Shown: positions 1 to 8,376, counted from the stretch's first letter. The stretch: 64,000 bases of DNA from Streptomyces sp. NRRL B-3428 (GCA_000721375.1 JOGW01000006.1:240187-304186); one strand, 5' to 3'. Notes: a model not told the origin generated them from the sequence alone. Program-made: numbers and translations.

Positions 1-1341
1 CGGTCCGGAGAGATAGGCGTCGTACTCGTTCCACGGCCCGTACTCCCGTACCGCATCCGGCAGTTGGACATGCTGGCGGTCCCTGCGCTCGCGGCGGTCT
101 ATCACCGGGCGTACGGCGAGCCACGGGTGGGACTGCTGAAGCCTCAGCATGGTGTCGATGTCGTACAGGTCGTGGTCGGTGCGCGCACCGTAGAAGACCT
201 CGACGGGCCGCCGCTCGCCGTGCTCGGCGACATCCTCGATCAACGCCTTGATGGGCGCTATGCCGGTGCCGCCGCCCAGGCACAGCAGGCCGTTCTCCGT
301 GGAGTGGTCGACCGTCATCGTGCCGGCGGGCGGGCCCAGACGCAGGGTGTCGCCGGGGCGGGCCCGGTGCACGAGTGCGTTGGAGACCCAGCCGGCCGGC
401 ACGGCCTTCACATGGAACGAGAGCAGCCCGTCGGGCCGCGGCGCCGAGGCGAAGGAGTAGTGCCGCCAGATCCGCGGCCACCAGGGAGTCTCCAGCGTCG
501 TGTACTGCCCGGCGAGGAAGGGATACGGCTGGTCCGGGCGGACGGTGACCACCGCTATGTCCGTGGTGCGCTGATCGTGCGAGACGACCTCGGCGTACCA
601 CCAGGGCGGTGCCTTCTGCTCGTCCTCGGCCGAGGCGTCGATCATCACCTGGGAGATCGACGTGTACGCGCGGACCCAGGCGGCTTCCGTCTCCTCGTTC
701 CAGCTGTCGGTGGCGTAGTGACGCAACGCACCGAGCAGGGCCTCGCCGACGGCCGGGTAGTGGTCGAGCTCGGTGCCGTACTTGCGGTGGCCGCGTCCGA
801 GGTTCTGCAGATACGCGACGAGGATCTGCTGGTTGTCGATGTGCTCGGCGGCGGTGAGCAGCGCTTTGAGCAGCCGGTCACGCTGGGCGTCCATGGAGGC
901 CGGGAACAGGCCGCGCAGGTGTGGGTGGTTCACGAAGAGCAGCGCGTAGAAGTACGAGGTCACTTTGTCGGCGTTGGGGCCGATCTCCGCCATGGTGCGC
1001 CGGATGAGCACGGCGTCGGGTGAGGGGGCGGGACCGGGGCCGGGAGCACGGGGTTCGGACTCGGACTCGGGCTGTGGGCGATCGGGGGGTGGTGGCGGCT
1101 CGGCGCGAGCGGGTGCCCGGTCCGGGTTCAGCCGGCGCCGCCGCATCCGTAACTTCGCCATCCGCGCTTCCTTGCCCACCGGTCCTGCCGCCTGTGCGGA
1201 TATGTGCTCCTCCTCGGAAGGGAGTCCGCCGCCTGGGGAGGACTTGTCCTGCGCCGAGGAGACCGGTTTATGGGGCGTGAACCAGCCGCCGTCCTCACCG
1301 GAAATGCCGTTGTCGGCCGACGCGGTGGTCGGAGCGTCCAT
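1..1341 (-). CDS. Globin domain fused to FAD/NAD-binding reductase (flavohemoprotein-like), 3' end outside window
   Basis: About 447 codons are open from ATG 1341 to the window edge with no stop, so the C-terminus is missing. A disordered Pro/Ser/Glu-rich N-terminus of about 120 residues precedes a globin fold (DKVTSYFYALLF, then an FPASMD segment and a proximal HRKYG histidine). A ferredoxin-reductase-type module follows: RHYSFAS is the FAD-binding RxYS motif, GGGTGIAPI is the NAD-binding glycine loop, and the visible end DAYLSGP matches the conserved end region of the family. Flavohemoproteins oxidise NO to nitrate or reduce O2, so a role in nitrosative stress is inferred from family. An in-frame ATG at 1362 is an alternative start. 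The long N-terminal extension is unlike classic Hmp. Confidence 0.85.
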   Translation of the reverse strand, partial: MDAPTTASADNGISGEDGGWFTPHKPVSSAQDKSSPGGGLPSEEEHISAQAAGPVGKEARMAKLRMRRRRLNPDRAPARAEPPPPPDRPQPESESEPRAPGPGPAPSPDAVLIRRTMAEIGPNADKVTSYFYALLFVNHPHLRGLFPASMDAQRDRLLKALLTAAEHIDNQQILVAYLQNLGRGHRKYGTELDHYPAVGEALLGALRHYATDSWNEETEAAWVRAYTSISQVMIDASAEDEQKAPPWWYAEVVSHDQRTTDIAVVTVRPDQPYPFLAGQYTTLETPWWPRIWRHYSFASAPRPDGLLSFHVKAVPAGWVSNALVHRARPGDTLRLGPPAGTMTVDHSTENGLLCLGGGTGIAPIKALIEDVAEHGERRPVEVFYGARTDHDLYDIDTMLRLQQSHPWLAVRPVIDRRERRDRQHVQLPDAVREYGPWNEYDAYLSGP

Positions 1342-1634
1342 GTTGTGCCTCGCCTCGAACATCTTTCGGTCGGTCTATGCACTTCCCTGTCGGAAGTTGC
1401 TCGAAATTCCCCGCTCTACGGCACGAGTCGCTCTGCGAAAATGATATTGGCCGCAGTCCCGCCACCGCAGCATGGCAGGAGCTGCGTAGGCCTCGGGAAA
1501 ATAGCGGGAAGTCCGGGTAACCGATCCCTTGAGGACGTTAGGCTGCGGTGACCTGCGCGCCGGAGCCGAAAGCCCGCGACACAGCGGGCCCGAGCGGGAC
1601 ACAGGCGGATCCGAGCGGCGTGCTGCAATTTCCC
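1342..1634. other. Intergenic region upstream of the globin-reductase gene
   Basis: About 290 bases lie between the start of the minus-strand globin gene and the end of the minus-strand HAD gene. It should hold the globin-gene promoter. I see no gene with a good ribosome binding site and no clear hairpin, parS or DnaA box in it. Confidence 0.5.
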
Positions 1635-2267
1635 CTACGGAGTCGTACGGACGATTTCGCAGGCCTCGCGGAGATCACGTCCCGTATAGGTGTGCGTGGC
1701 CAGTCGAGCCACATGATGATCGGCATTCACGGCCACGGAGACAGGCACCGCGGCAAACATTTCGGCATCCGAGAACGAGTCCCCGTAAGCGATGCAGTCG
1801 GCTCTGGTCAGTCCGAATGATGCGCACAGAGCATCGGCGATCTTTACCTTTCCGCCGGCATCGAGAATGCCTTCCGGATTGATCGGCGCGGTGAACGGAA
1901 CCTCCGGAAAGACCGAGCCGTGCGCCGCATGCGCTCCCCAGCCGAGCAGCCGCTCCACGAAGAACGAGGGCGAGAGCGACACCACGGCGACGTACTCCCC
2001 GCGGGCCCGGATCCCGGCCCAGGCCTCCTGGATACCGGCCATCCAGGGCGCGCCCTCGAAGGCGGCCGTCACATCGGCCACGGTCAGCTCCGCCCACAGC
2101 TCGCGCACCGCCGTCGCGTACTCCACCGGGCCGATATGCCCGGCGATGAAGTCGCGCTCGACTTCCGCGATCTCGGCGCCCAGGCCGAGCTGCAGCGAGA
2201 TCTCCACCGGGGCCGCGCTGCCGATGAGCAGGGTCCCGTCCAGGTCGAAGAGGTGTAGGCGTGGCAT
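1635..2267 (-). CDS. HAD-superfamily phosphatase (phosphoserine phosphatase-like, HAD-IB type)
   Basis: 210 residues. Motif I is FDLDGT with the nucleophile Asp8 and general acid Asp10. A serine in VVSLSPSFF fits motif II, a lysine in GGKVKIADAL fits motif III, and YGDSFSDAEM carries the motif IV acidic pair. A helical cap lies between motifs I and II, as in SerB-like enzymes. These enzymes hydrolyse small phosphorylated metabolites in the cytoplasm; the substrate cannot be told from sequence. The gene starts about 70 bases from the divergent membrane-protein gene, so both promoters must share that gap, which also carries a parS site. Confidence 0.85.
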   Translation of the reverse strand: MPRLHLFDLDGTLLIGSAAPVEISLQLGLGAEIAEVERDFIAGHIGPVEYATAVRELWAELTVADVTAAFEGAPWMAGIQEAWAGIRARGEYVAVVSLSPSFFVERLLGWGAHAAHGSVFPEVPFTAPINPEGILDAGGKVKIADALCASFGLTRADCIAYGDSFSDAEMFAAVPVSVAVNADHHVARLATHTYTGRDLREACEIVRTTP

Positions 2268-2335
2268 GTACGCCGACGCTAGTACGCGCGGTTACTCCCG
2301 CTGTCAGACGACCCGGCCGGTCTCCGAGCGGCACC

Positions 2336-2971
2336 GTGTTTCACGTGAAACTAAGCCGACCCGCTCGCCGGGCCACCCTCGTCGTCCATGTCACCGCCGC
2401 CGCCGGCTGGCTCGGGCTCACGCTCGGGCTGCTCGCACTGGCCGCCGCGGCGATCACCACCGATTCGGCTGCCACCACGGAGGCGGCCGTCCGCTCGATG
2501 AAGCTCTTCGCGGACTGGCTGGTCCTCCCGCTCGCCCTGCTCACGCTGCTCAGCGGGCTCGTGCTGTCCCTGGGCACCAAATGGGGCCTGGCCCGTCATC
2601 GCTGGGTCTACGTCAAGTTCTGGCTGACCCTGGCCACGACCGTGGCCTCCACCTTCGCGCTGCGGCCCGGAGTGACCCACACCGCCGCGGTGGTCTCGGC
2701 GGGCGGTGCGGTCCCCGACACCACAGACCTGATCATGGGCCCGATCGTCTCGCTCTCCGCGTATGTCTTCATGACCGTGATCTCGGTGCTCAAGCCCTGG
2801 GGCCTGACCAAGCGCGGCCGAAAGAGCCGGGACGACTCGGAGCGTGGCCGAAAGAGCCGGGACGACTCGGAGCGTGGCCGAAAGAACCGGGACGACTCGG
2901 AGCGTGGCCGAAAGCACGGCACAAGGTCACGGAAAGCACTGGACGCGAAGGTCGTCCGTCAGCCAGCCTGA
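2336..2971 (+). CDS. Small integral membrane protein with charged repeat tail
   Basis: 211 residues from GTG 2336; an in-frame ATG at 2261 is an alternative but would overlap the divergent HAD gene. Four hydrophobic helices are visible (around VVHVTAAAGWLGLTLG, WLVLPLALLTLLSG, a middle helix after KFWLTLATTVAST, and IVSLSAYVFMTVISVL). It resembles actinobacterial DUF2269-like membrane proteins of unknown function, a tentative match. The C-terminal tail is three copies of a 10-residue unit, RGRKSRDDSE, encoded by 30-bp DNA repeats. The chosen start codon is immediately followed by a parS sequence, so the first residues (VFHVK) are read from the ParB site. Function is unknown. Confidence 0.65.
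   Translation: MFHVKLSRPARRATLVVHVTAAAGWLGLTLGLLALAAAAITTDSAATTEAAVRSMKLFADWLVLPLALLTLLSGLVLSLGTKWGLARHRWVYVKFWLTLATTVASTFALRPGVTHTAAVVSAGGAVPDTTDLIMGPIVSLSAYVFMTVISVLKPWGLTKRGRKSRDDSERGRKSRDDSERGRKNRDDSERGRKHGTRSRKALDAKVVRQPA
2338..2351. other. parS: parS site (exact GTTTCACGTGAAAC)
   Basis: Exact 14-bp palindrome bound by ParB in Streptomyces. It covers the first codons of the membrane-protein gene starting at 2336. Confidence 0.9.
2813..2914 (+). repeat. 30-bp tandem repeat, three full copies plus a partial
   Basis: Units at 2813-2842, 2843-2872 and 2873-2902 are nearly identical, followed by a partial unit to 2914. They lie in frame inside the membrane-protein gene and encode RGRKSRDDSE repeats. 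The length can change by one unit without a frameshift. Confidence 0.9.
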
Positions 2972-2976
2972 CCTCC

Positions 2977-3846
2977 GTGTCGACACCTTCCCTCGCTGAC
3001 CTGCCCGTACGCCGCCTCTCACCGCGTGAGGTGAAGCTCTGCGCGGACCTCTCCGAGGACCGCGGCTGGCCCCGAGAAGAACACAAATGGGGTCTGCTGC
3101 TCTCCGCCGGACAGGGCTACGGTATCGACGACCCGGCAGGTGGCCTGGTGGCGGCCTGCGCGGTCACGTCGTACGGCACGTCGCAGCGGCCCGAACTCGC
3201 CGCGATCGGCATGGTGTTGGTCGCCGAGCGGCACGCCCGCAAGGGTGTGGGCCGCCGGCTGATGTCGGAGGTGCTCGCGCTCCTGGAGGGCTCCCCGGTC
3301 ACGCTGCATGCGACCCCGGCCGGTCAACCCCTGTACGAGGAGCTCGGTTTCAAGACAATCGGCCGCGCGGAGATGGTGCGCGGCCACTTCCGCGCCTCGG
3401 GCCCGGCGCCGACCGTACCGACACGTGCCGCGACAGCCGAGGACCTGCCCGCCCTGCTCCGCCTGGACGCGGAGGTCTTCGGCCCGGACCGTACGCATGT
3501 GCTCACGCGACTGCCCGCCTTCGCCGACCAGTTGAGGGTCGCGGAGTCCCCCGACGGCGAACTGGTCGGTTACGCGGCGGCCTGGCCCAACATGGACACC
3601 CATGTGGTGGGCCCGCTGATCGCCCGCGACACGGAAACGGCCAAGTCCCTGGTGGCTTCCCTGGCACAGCAGACGGACCGCCCTCTGCGCACGGACATCG
3701 ACGTACGCCATGAGGAGCTCCTGAGCTGGATCAAGGCTCAGGGCGTGGCACCGATCGCGTTCAACGCGGTGATGACCCACGGCACACCGGACCTCCCGGG
3801 CGACTGGACCCGCCGCTTCGCCCCGCTGACGGTGGCGGCGGGCTGA
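2977..3846 (+). CDS. GNAT-family acetyltransferase, tandem-domain type
   Basis: 289 residues from GTG 2977, five bases after the previous stop. The N-terminal half has a full GNAT core: IGMVLVAERHARKGVGRRL gives the acetyl-CoA loop (R-x-x-G-x-G/R), and GQPLYEELGFKTIGR is the typical C-terminal strand. The second half (from about residue 150, TRAATAEDLPALLRL) looks like a second, degenerate GNAT unit lacking the CoA loop. It probably transfers an acetyl group to a small molecule; the substrate is unknown. It is likely co-transcribed with the membrane protein upstream and ends at a strong hairpin. Confidence 0.8.
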   Translation: MSTPSLADLPVRRLSPREVKLCADLSEDRGWPREEHKWGLLLSAGQGYGIDDPAGGLVAACAVTSYGTSQRPELAAIGMVLVAERHARKGVGRRLMSEVLALLEGSPVTLHATPAGQPLYEELGFKTIGRAEMVRGHFRASGPAPTVPTRAATAEDLPALLRLDAEVFGPDRTHVLTRLPAFADQLRVAESPDGELVGYAAAWPNMDTHVVGPLIARDTETAKSLVASLAQQTDRPLRTDIDVRHEELLSWIKAQGVAPIAFNAVMTHGTPDLPGDWTRRFAPLTVAAG

Positions 3847-3879
3847 GCGGCTCAGCCCTGCGGCACCCCCGGTTACGGA

Positions 3880-3912
3880 AAGGGGCGGGTGGAGGAAATC
3901 CACCCGCCCCTT
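3880..3912. terminator. Bidirectional hairpin terminator between convergent genes
   Basis: 14-bp perfect stem (AAGGGGCGGGTGGA at 3880-3893 and its complement at 3899-3912) with a 5-base loop. It lies between the GNAT gene and the convergent heme-binding gene. Confidence 0.8.
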
Positions 3913-3928
3913 CAGCCGAGCTCCGGCC

Positions 3929-4351
3929 CTAGCCCAGCTTGGCGATCGCCTCGGTCCCGAAGCCGTGGTCCTGCTCCGGCGCCCCGCCGCCCACGCCGAT
4001 CGCCCCGATCAGCCGGCCCTCGCGGTGCACCGGTATCCCGCCCGCGATGAAGAGCAGCGGACGGTCGAGCGCGGTCGGCAGGGTGTGGAAGGGTGCCCCC
4101 GGCTGTACGGCCTCGACGAGATCGGCCGTCGGCGCGTTCAACTGCAGTGCGGTGTACGCCTTGCGCGTGCTGGTCTCACCGGCGATCAGGACCGCACGGT
4201 CGTCGCGGCGGAACGCCAGGAGATGCCCACCTGCGTCGAGGACCGTGACGCTCACTGGTACCGAGGCGGCTGCGGCCGCCTCATGCGCGGCGTCGACGAG
4301 CAGCTGGGCGTCGGCGGTGGACAGCGGGGCGGGGGCGAGGGTGGTGCTCAT
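3929..4351 (-). CDS. GlcG/HbpS-family heme-binding protein
   Basis: 140 residues covering one DUF336/HbpS-like domain: LSTADAQLLVDAA at the start, VTVLDAGGHLLAFRRDD, GETSTRKAYTAL and the glycine-rich IGAIGVGGGAPEQD near the end. HbpS of Streptomyces reticuli binds heme and signals oxidative stress through SenS-SenR. This protein has no signal peptide, and no senS/senR genes lie beside it, so it may be a cytoplasmic cofactor or metabolite binder. It stands alone between a terminator and a G-rich spacer of about 110 bases. Confidence 0.8.
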   Translation of the reverse strand: MSTTLAPAPLSTADAQLLVDAAHEAAAAASVPVSVTVLDAGGHLLAFRRDDRAVLIAGETSTRKAYTALQLNAPTADLVEAVQPGAPFHTLPTALDRPLLFIAGGIPVHREGRLIGAIGVGGGAPEQDHGFGTEAIAKLG

Positions 4352-4465
4352 GAGGGGTACTCCTTGTGCGGTGTTGCGAGGGGATACGGGAGGGATGGGA
4401 AGGCCGGGAGGATGAGAAGGCCGGGAGGGCTGGGAGGACCAGGGGGCTGGGGAGTCCGGGAGGGC

Positions 4466-5680
4466 TCAGTGGCGTCCGGCCGGCACCGTCGCGGCTCCGG
4501 CGGCGACGCCGCCGGCGACCACACGGCTGCGTGAGCCGGAGCCCCGCTCAAGCCCGGCCGAGACCAGGGCGAGCACCAGCGCGGAAGCGGCAAGCACCGC
4601 ACCCACCCAGTTCGGCGCCGTGTAGCCGAGGCCGGCCGAGATGACCACGCCACCGAGCCACGCGGCGAGCGCGTTGCCGAGGTTGAAGGCGCCGATGTTG
4701 ACTGCGGAGGCCAGCGTCGGCGCACCCGCCGCCTGGTCAAGCACCCGCTTCTGCAGCGGCGGCACGGTCGCGAAGCCCAGCGCACCGACCAGCGCGATGG
4801 TCACGGCAGCCGCGATCTTGTTGTGTGCCGTGAGCGTGAACAGCGCGAGGACCACGGCAAGGGCGCCCAGCGACACGTACAGCATCGGCATCAGTGCCCG
4901 GTCGGCGAACTTCCCGCCGACGAGGTTGCCGCCCACCATGCCCAGGCCGAACAGGACGAGCAGCCAGGTCACGGAGGAGTCTGCGTAGCCGGCGACGTCG
5001 GTCATCATCGGCGTGATGTAGGTGATCGCCGCGAAGACACCGCCGAAGCCGAGCACTGTCATCGCCATGGCGAGCAGCACCTGCACATTGCGGAACGCTG
5101 CGATCTCGTGCCGCAGCCGTACGCCCTCGGGCTTCGGCAGATCCGGCACCAGCTTGGCCACCCCGAGCAGCCCTACGACACCAAGCAGCGCGACGATCCC
5201 GAAGGTCACGCGCCAGCCGAGGCTCTGTCCGACGAGGGTGCCGAGCGGGACGCCCACGACATTGGCGACGGTCAGACCGGTGAACATCATCGCGATCGCC
5301 CCGGCCTTCTTCTCCGGTGCGACCAGCTCGGCCGCGACCACGGACCCGATGCCGAAGAACGCACCGTGGGCCAGCGAGGCCACGACCCGGCCGATCAGCA
5401 TCACACCGAACGCGGGCGCGAGGGCCGAGACCACATTGCCCACGATGAACAGGCCCATGAGCAGCATCAGCATCCGCTTGCGCGAGATCTTGGTGCCGAG
5501 CGCGGTCATCAGCGGGGCGCCGAGGACGACACCGAGCGCGTATCCGGTGACCAGATAGCCGGCGACCGGAATGGAGACATCGAAGTCGGCGGCCACCTCG
5601 GGGAGCAGTCCCATGATCACGAATTCGGTGGTGCCGATCCCGAAGGCCCCGATGGCCAGGGCCAGGAGTGCGAGAGGCAT
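4466..5680 (-). CDS. MFS drug-efflux transporter (AraJ/Cmx-like, DHA1 type)
   Basis: 404 residues from ATG 5680, preceded by GGGAAGGTG. The start MPLALLALAIGAFGIGTTEF and the motif EFVIMGLLPEVA are typical of the arabinose-efflux and chloramphenicol-resistance subfamily. Twelve hydrophobic segments are visible and the loop after helix 2 carries GTKISRKRMLM, a form of MFS motif A. It should export small toxic molecules with proton antiport. It is divergent from a MarR regulator, with a 150-base spacer holding nested inverted repeats, so induction through that regulator is likely. The substrate is not predictable. Confidence 0.85.
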   Translation of the reverse strand: MPLALLALAIGAFGIGTTEFVIMGLLPEVAADFDVSIPVAGYLVTGYALGVVLGAPLMTALGTKISRKRMLMLLMGLFIVGNVVSALAPAFGVMLIGRVVASLAHGAFFGIGSVVAAELVAPEKKAGAIAMMFTGLTVANVVGVPLGTLVGQSLGWRVTFGIVALLGVVGLLGVAKLVPDLPKPEGVRLRHEIAAFRNVQVLLAMAMTVLGFGGVFAAITYITPMMTDVAGYADSSVTWLLVLFGLGMVGGNLVGGKFADRALMPMLYVSLGALAVVLALFTLTAHNKIAAAVTIALVGALGFATVPPLQKRVLDQAAGAPTLASAVNIGAFNLGNALAAWLGGVVISAGLGYTAPNWVGAVLAASALVLALVSAGLERGSGSRSRVVAGGVAAGAATVPAGRH

Positions 5681-5743
5681 GAGGGATTTCACCTTCCCAG
5701 GAGGATGCGCCGTACGATTGCTCCAGCGCCTTACGAGCGTCCA

Positions 5744-5785
5744 CAATAGTTGCAGACGCTGGTTAATTGCAAACGCGGGCTATTG
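5744..5785. promoter_or_regulatory. Nested inverted repeat, candidate MarR operator
   Basis: CAATAG at 5744 pairs with CTATTG at 5780, and inside them TTGCA at 5750 pairs with TGCAA at 5768. The element sits between the divergent MFS and MarR genes, where an autoregulatory operator is expected. Binding by the adjacent MarR protein is an inference. Confidence 0.5.
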
Positions 5786-5829
5786 CGTATGTGTTCTATC
5801 CTGGGAAGCGGACCTCAAGGAGGAGCGCC

Positions 5830-6288
5830 ATGACCGCAACGGACCCCGCACTGACCGCCCTGTCCCAGAGCTGGTGCGCGCTCTCGCTCCTGCACGGGCA
5901 GATCGAGGCCCGGATCGAGAAGGCACTGCAGGGCGCGCACGATCTCAGCGTCCGCGAGTACTCGCTGCTCGACGTCCTGAGCCGCCAGCACAGCGGCCCC
6001 GGCGGGCATCTGCAGATGAAGCAGGTGGCCGACGCGGTGGTGCTCAGCCAGAGCGCGACCACCCGCCTGGTGGCACGCCTGGAGGACCGCGGTCTCCTGA
6101 AGCGCTACATCTGCGACACCGACCGCCGCGGCATCTACACGGATGTCACGGACGAGGGCCAGGAGCTGCTCATCGCGGCCCGCCCCACCAACGACGGAGC
6201 CCTGCGCGAGGCCCTCGACGAGGCGGCCCGTGACCCGGAGCTTGCTCCCCTGGTGCGCGCCGTCGAAGAGCTCAAAGTGCCCGCCTGA
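5830..6288 (+). CDS. MarR-family transcriptional regulator
   Basis: 152 residues from ATG 5830 with AAGGAGG just upstream. The winged helix is clear: LSVREYSLLDVL, then MKQVADAVVLSQSATTRLVARLEDRGLLKRY as the recognition region, and DRRGIYTDVTDEG as the wing. MarR proteins repress transporter genes and release DNA when they bind small aromatic ligands. The divergent MFS transporter is the obvious target. Confidence 0.9.
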   Translation: MTATDPALTALSQSWCALSLLHGQIEARIEKALQGAHDLSVREYSLLDVLSRQHSGPGGHLQMKQVADAVVLSQSATTRLVARLEDRGLLKRYICDTDRRGIYTDVTDEGQELLIAARPTNDGALREALDEAARDPELAPLVRAVEELKVPA

Positions 6289-6322
6289 CGGCCCTCCTGG
6301 CGCGCTGCGTAGGGTCGCCACC

Positions 6323-6775
6323 ATGAGCGACCTCGAGATCCGCCCCGCCTCTTCGCAGGACATCCCCGCCATCGTCGCGATGCTCGCCGACGACCCGCTC
6401 GGCGCCCAGCGCGAGTCCCCCGACGACCTCACGCCGTACCGCACGGCCTTCGACCGTCTGGCCGGCGACCCGAACCAGCACGTGATGGTCGCTGCCCGCG
6501 GGGACAAGGTCGTCGGCACCCTGCAGCTGACGGTGATCCCCGGACTCTCCCGCCGTGGATCCACCCGCTCGATCATCGAGGGCGTACGGATCCACGGCGA
6601 CGAGCGCGGCAGCGGGCTCGGCACCCTGTTCATCGAGTGGGCGGTGGAGGAATCCCGGCGCCAGGGCTGCCAGTTGGTGCAGCTCACCTCCGATGCCACC
6701 CGTACCGACGCCCACCGCTTCTACGAGCGGCTCGGCTTCGAGGCCTCGCACGTGGGGTTCAAGCGGCAGCTCTGA
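6323..6775 (+). CDS. GNAT-family N-acetyltransferase
   Basis: 150 residues, single domain. The CoA loop is VRIHGDERGSGLGTLFIEWA and the end TRTDAHRFYERLGFEASH is the usual GNAT C-terminal signature. An acidic loop (GVRIHGDERG) resembles PhnO/GCN5-like enzymes. It begins 34 bases after the MarR gene on the same strand and may be read from the same transcript. The substrate is unknown. Confidence 0.85.
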   Translation: MSDLEIRPASSQDIPAIVAMLADDPLGAQRESPDDLTPYRTAFDRLAGDPNQHVMVAARGDKVVGTLQLTVIPGLSRRGSTRSIIEGVRIHGDERGSGLGTLFIEWAVEESRRQGCQLVQLTSDATRTDAHRFYERLGFEASHVGFKRQL

Positions 6776-6786
6776 CCGGCCTGTTA

Positions 6787-6830
6787 CGAGCGTGGGGTCG
6801 TGTTTCACGTGAAACACGACCCCACGCTCG
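6787..6830. terminator. 44-bp perfect palindrome centred on parS, between convergent genes
   Basis: A loopless perfect palindrome with 22-bp arms whose exact centre is the parS site at 6802-6815. As RNA it would fold into a long GC-rich hairpin, so it probably ends transcription from both the GNAT gene and the convergent hydrolase gene. Confidence 0.75.
6802..6815. other. parS: parS site (exact)
   Basis: Exact GTTTCACGTGAAAC, intergenic between convergent genes and at the centre of a 44-bp palindrome. A degenerate copy with three mismatches lies at 6847-6860. Confidence 0.95.
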
Positions 6831-6875
6831 CGTGCAACACGACCCCCGTTCATGTGAAACACGCCCCCGGCACCG

Positions 6876-8291
6876 TCAGAGCTTGAGCCCCTGCCAACCC
6901 TCCGGGTGCACCCCACCCGGCACCGGCGCCCCCGCCTCGTACGCCTCGCGTGTGAACACGAACGACCCGAGGTCGAGGTGGCTGACCGTCCCGTCCGGCC
7001 GCCGTACCGCCCTCAGCGTCTCCCCCGCGTAGTAGCCGTTGAGCCCGGTCCAGGTGCCGTCCTCCTCGGCCCGGAACCGCGCCGAGCGCCCCACGCCCTG
7101 CAGCGGCGCCAGCTCGATCTCGTCAGCACGCACCCGCAGCCCGTAGCCGCTGGTGCCCCAGTACCAAGGGCCCGCCAGTTCCAGAACCCGCTCGTCGGCT
7201 TCGGGCAGCGGCTTCCACGGCTCGGGGAAGCCGGGTTCGGCATCGGCCACGATCCGTACGAGATCGGCGGTGAGCGAGCCCACCGGCGGCCCGGACGTGC
7301 AGTTGGTCAGCGCGATCGCGGCGAGCCCGTCCTTGACGCTGACCATCAGGCAGGCCATGAACCCTGGCAGCGACCCGGAGTGCCCGGCGAGGGTACGCCC
7401 GTCGCGTCCCCAGAGCTGTACCCCGAGCCCGTAGCCGCCCTCCCAGTCCCCGTCCTCCGGCGGAGCCGCGGGCGCTCGCATCTCCCGTACGGACTCGGCG
7501 CTCAGGACCCGGTCGTCACCCTGCGCCAGGAAGGCCGCGAACCGCGCCAGATCCCTTGTCGTGGACCAGAGTTGACCGGCCGGCGCCATGAGGCCGAGGT
7601 CCTCGACCTGCTCCGGCATCATCACATCGGCCCAGGGATGCACGGCCCAGCCGCCCGCGGCCGGTGCCTGCGGCTGCGTCGCAGTACGGGTGAGCCCCAG
7701 CGGTTCGAGCACCTCGCGCTGCAGCACCTCCGCCCACGGGGCGCCGCGCAGCTTCTCGACGAGCGAGCCGAGCACCGTATAGCCGGGGTTGGAGTAGTGG
7801 TAGCGCCGCCCCACGGAATGCCGGTAGGGCTCCTCGCCGAGCACATCGCCGAGCTCCGGGCGCTGCGTCCCCGGCGTCCGCTCCCACCACTCACCGGGAG
7901 TCTCGGCCGCCAACCCGCCGGTGTGGGCAAGGAGTTGCCGCACGGTCACGTGCCCGATCCCCATATCCGCCGCATCCGGCAGATGCTTCTCGACCGCATC
8001 CCCCAGATCCAGCAGCCCTTCATCGCGCAGCCGCATCACCAGTACGGCAGTGAACGTCTTGGTGATCGATCCGATCCGGTACTGCACATCGCCATCGGGC
8101 CCATGCCCGTCCACCGAGGTCGCCGACCCCTCCCACACGACCTCCCCGTCCCGCACCACGGCGGCCACGACGGAGGGCGCCCGGCCCTCGGACTGGGCCA
8201 CGGCGACGCGGTGGTGAAGGGCACGGCGGGTCGAAGGAAGGAGGGCCGCAAAGTCGGCCCGGGGGTCTTCGCTGAAAGCAGATGACGTCAT
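6876..8291 (-). CDS. Serine beta-lactamase-like hydrolase (class C/DD-peptidase fold)
   Basis: 471 residues from ATG 8291; an in-frame upstream start at 8339 would add 16 residues. SITK is the SxxK motif with the nucleophilic serine, RYHYSNPGY supplies the YxN motif, and LAGHSGSLPG replaces KTG with HSG, as in many esterase-like members. The C-terminal 120 residues form a separate beta-rich domain (WYWGTSGYGLRV), common in actinobacterial members. No signal peptide is visible, so it may be a cytoplasmic esterase or peptidase and not an antibiotic resistance enzyme. Confidence 0.85.
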   Translation of the reverse strand: MTSSAFSEDPRADFAALLPSTRRALHHRVAVAQSEGRAPSVVAAVVRDGEVVWEGSATSVDGHGPDGDVQYRIGSITKTFTAVLVMRLRDEGLLDLGDAVEKHLPDAADMGIGHVTVRQLLAHTGGLAAETPGEWWERTPGTQRPELGDVLGEEPYRHSVGRRYHYSNPGYTVLGSLVEKLRGAPWAEVLQREVLEPLGLTRTATQPQAPAAGGWAVHPWADVMMPEQVEDLGLMAPAGQLWSTTRDLARFAAFLAQGDDRVLSAESVREMRAPAAPPEDGDWEGGYGLGVQLWGRDGRTLAGHSGSLPGFMACLMVSVKDGLAAIALTNCTSGPPVGSLTADLVRIVADAEPGFPEPWKPLPEADERVLELAGPWYWGTSGYGLRVRADEIELAPLQGVGRSARFRAEEDGTWTGLNGYYAGETLRAVRRPDGTVSHLDLGSFVFTREAYEAGAPVPGGVHPEGWQGLKL

Positions 8292-8376
8292 ACGGGCCAG
8301 TCCATCGTGCGCGACCGTACGAGGTCGAGCCGATTTCACCCTGGGCTCACGTCAGGGCAGACCCTGCGCATCACTG

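Noticed and set aside
64..1023. Long plus-strand open frame over the first kilobase
   Set aside because: Antisense of the globin-reductase gene; its protein is Arg/Gly-rich with no motif, while the minus strand shows globin and reductase motifs.
1792..2970. Very long plus-strand frame reaching into the GNAT gene
   Set aside because: Only the part from 2977 has GNAT motifs; the rest is antisense of the HAD gene and out of frame with the membrane protein.
4352..4465. G-rich purine tract (GGGAGG-type words) possibly a G-quadruplex
   Set aside because: Irregular G-runs with no clear four-run pattern on either strand; likely spacer sequence.
6847..6860. parS-like CGTTCATGTGAAAC
   Set aside because: Three mismatches, including one within the central CACGTG core; likely a decayed copy, so not called a site.
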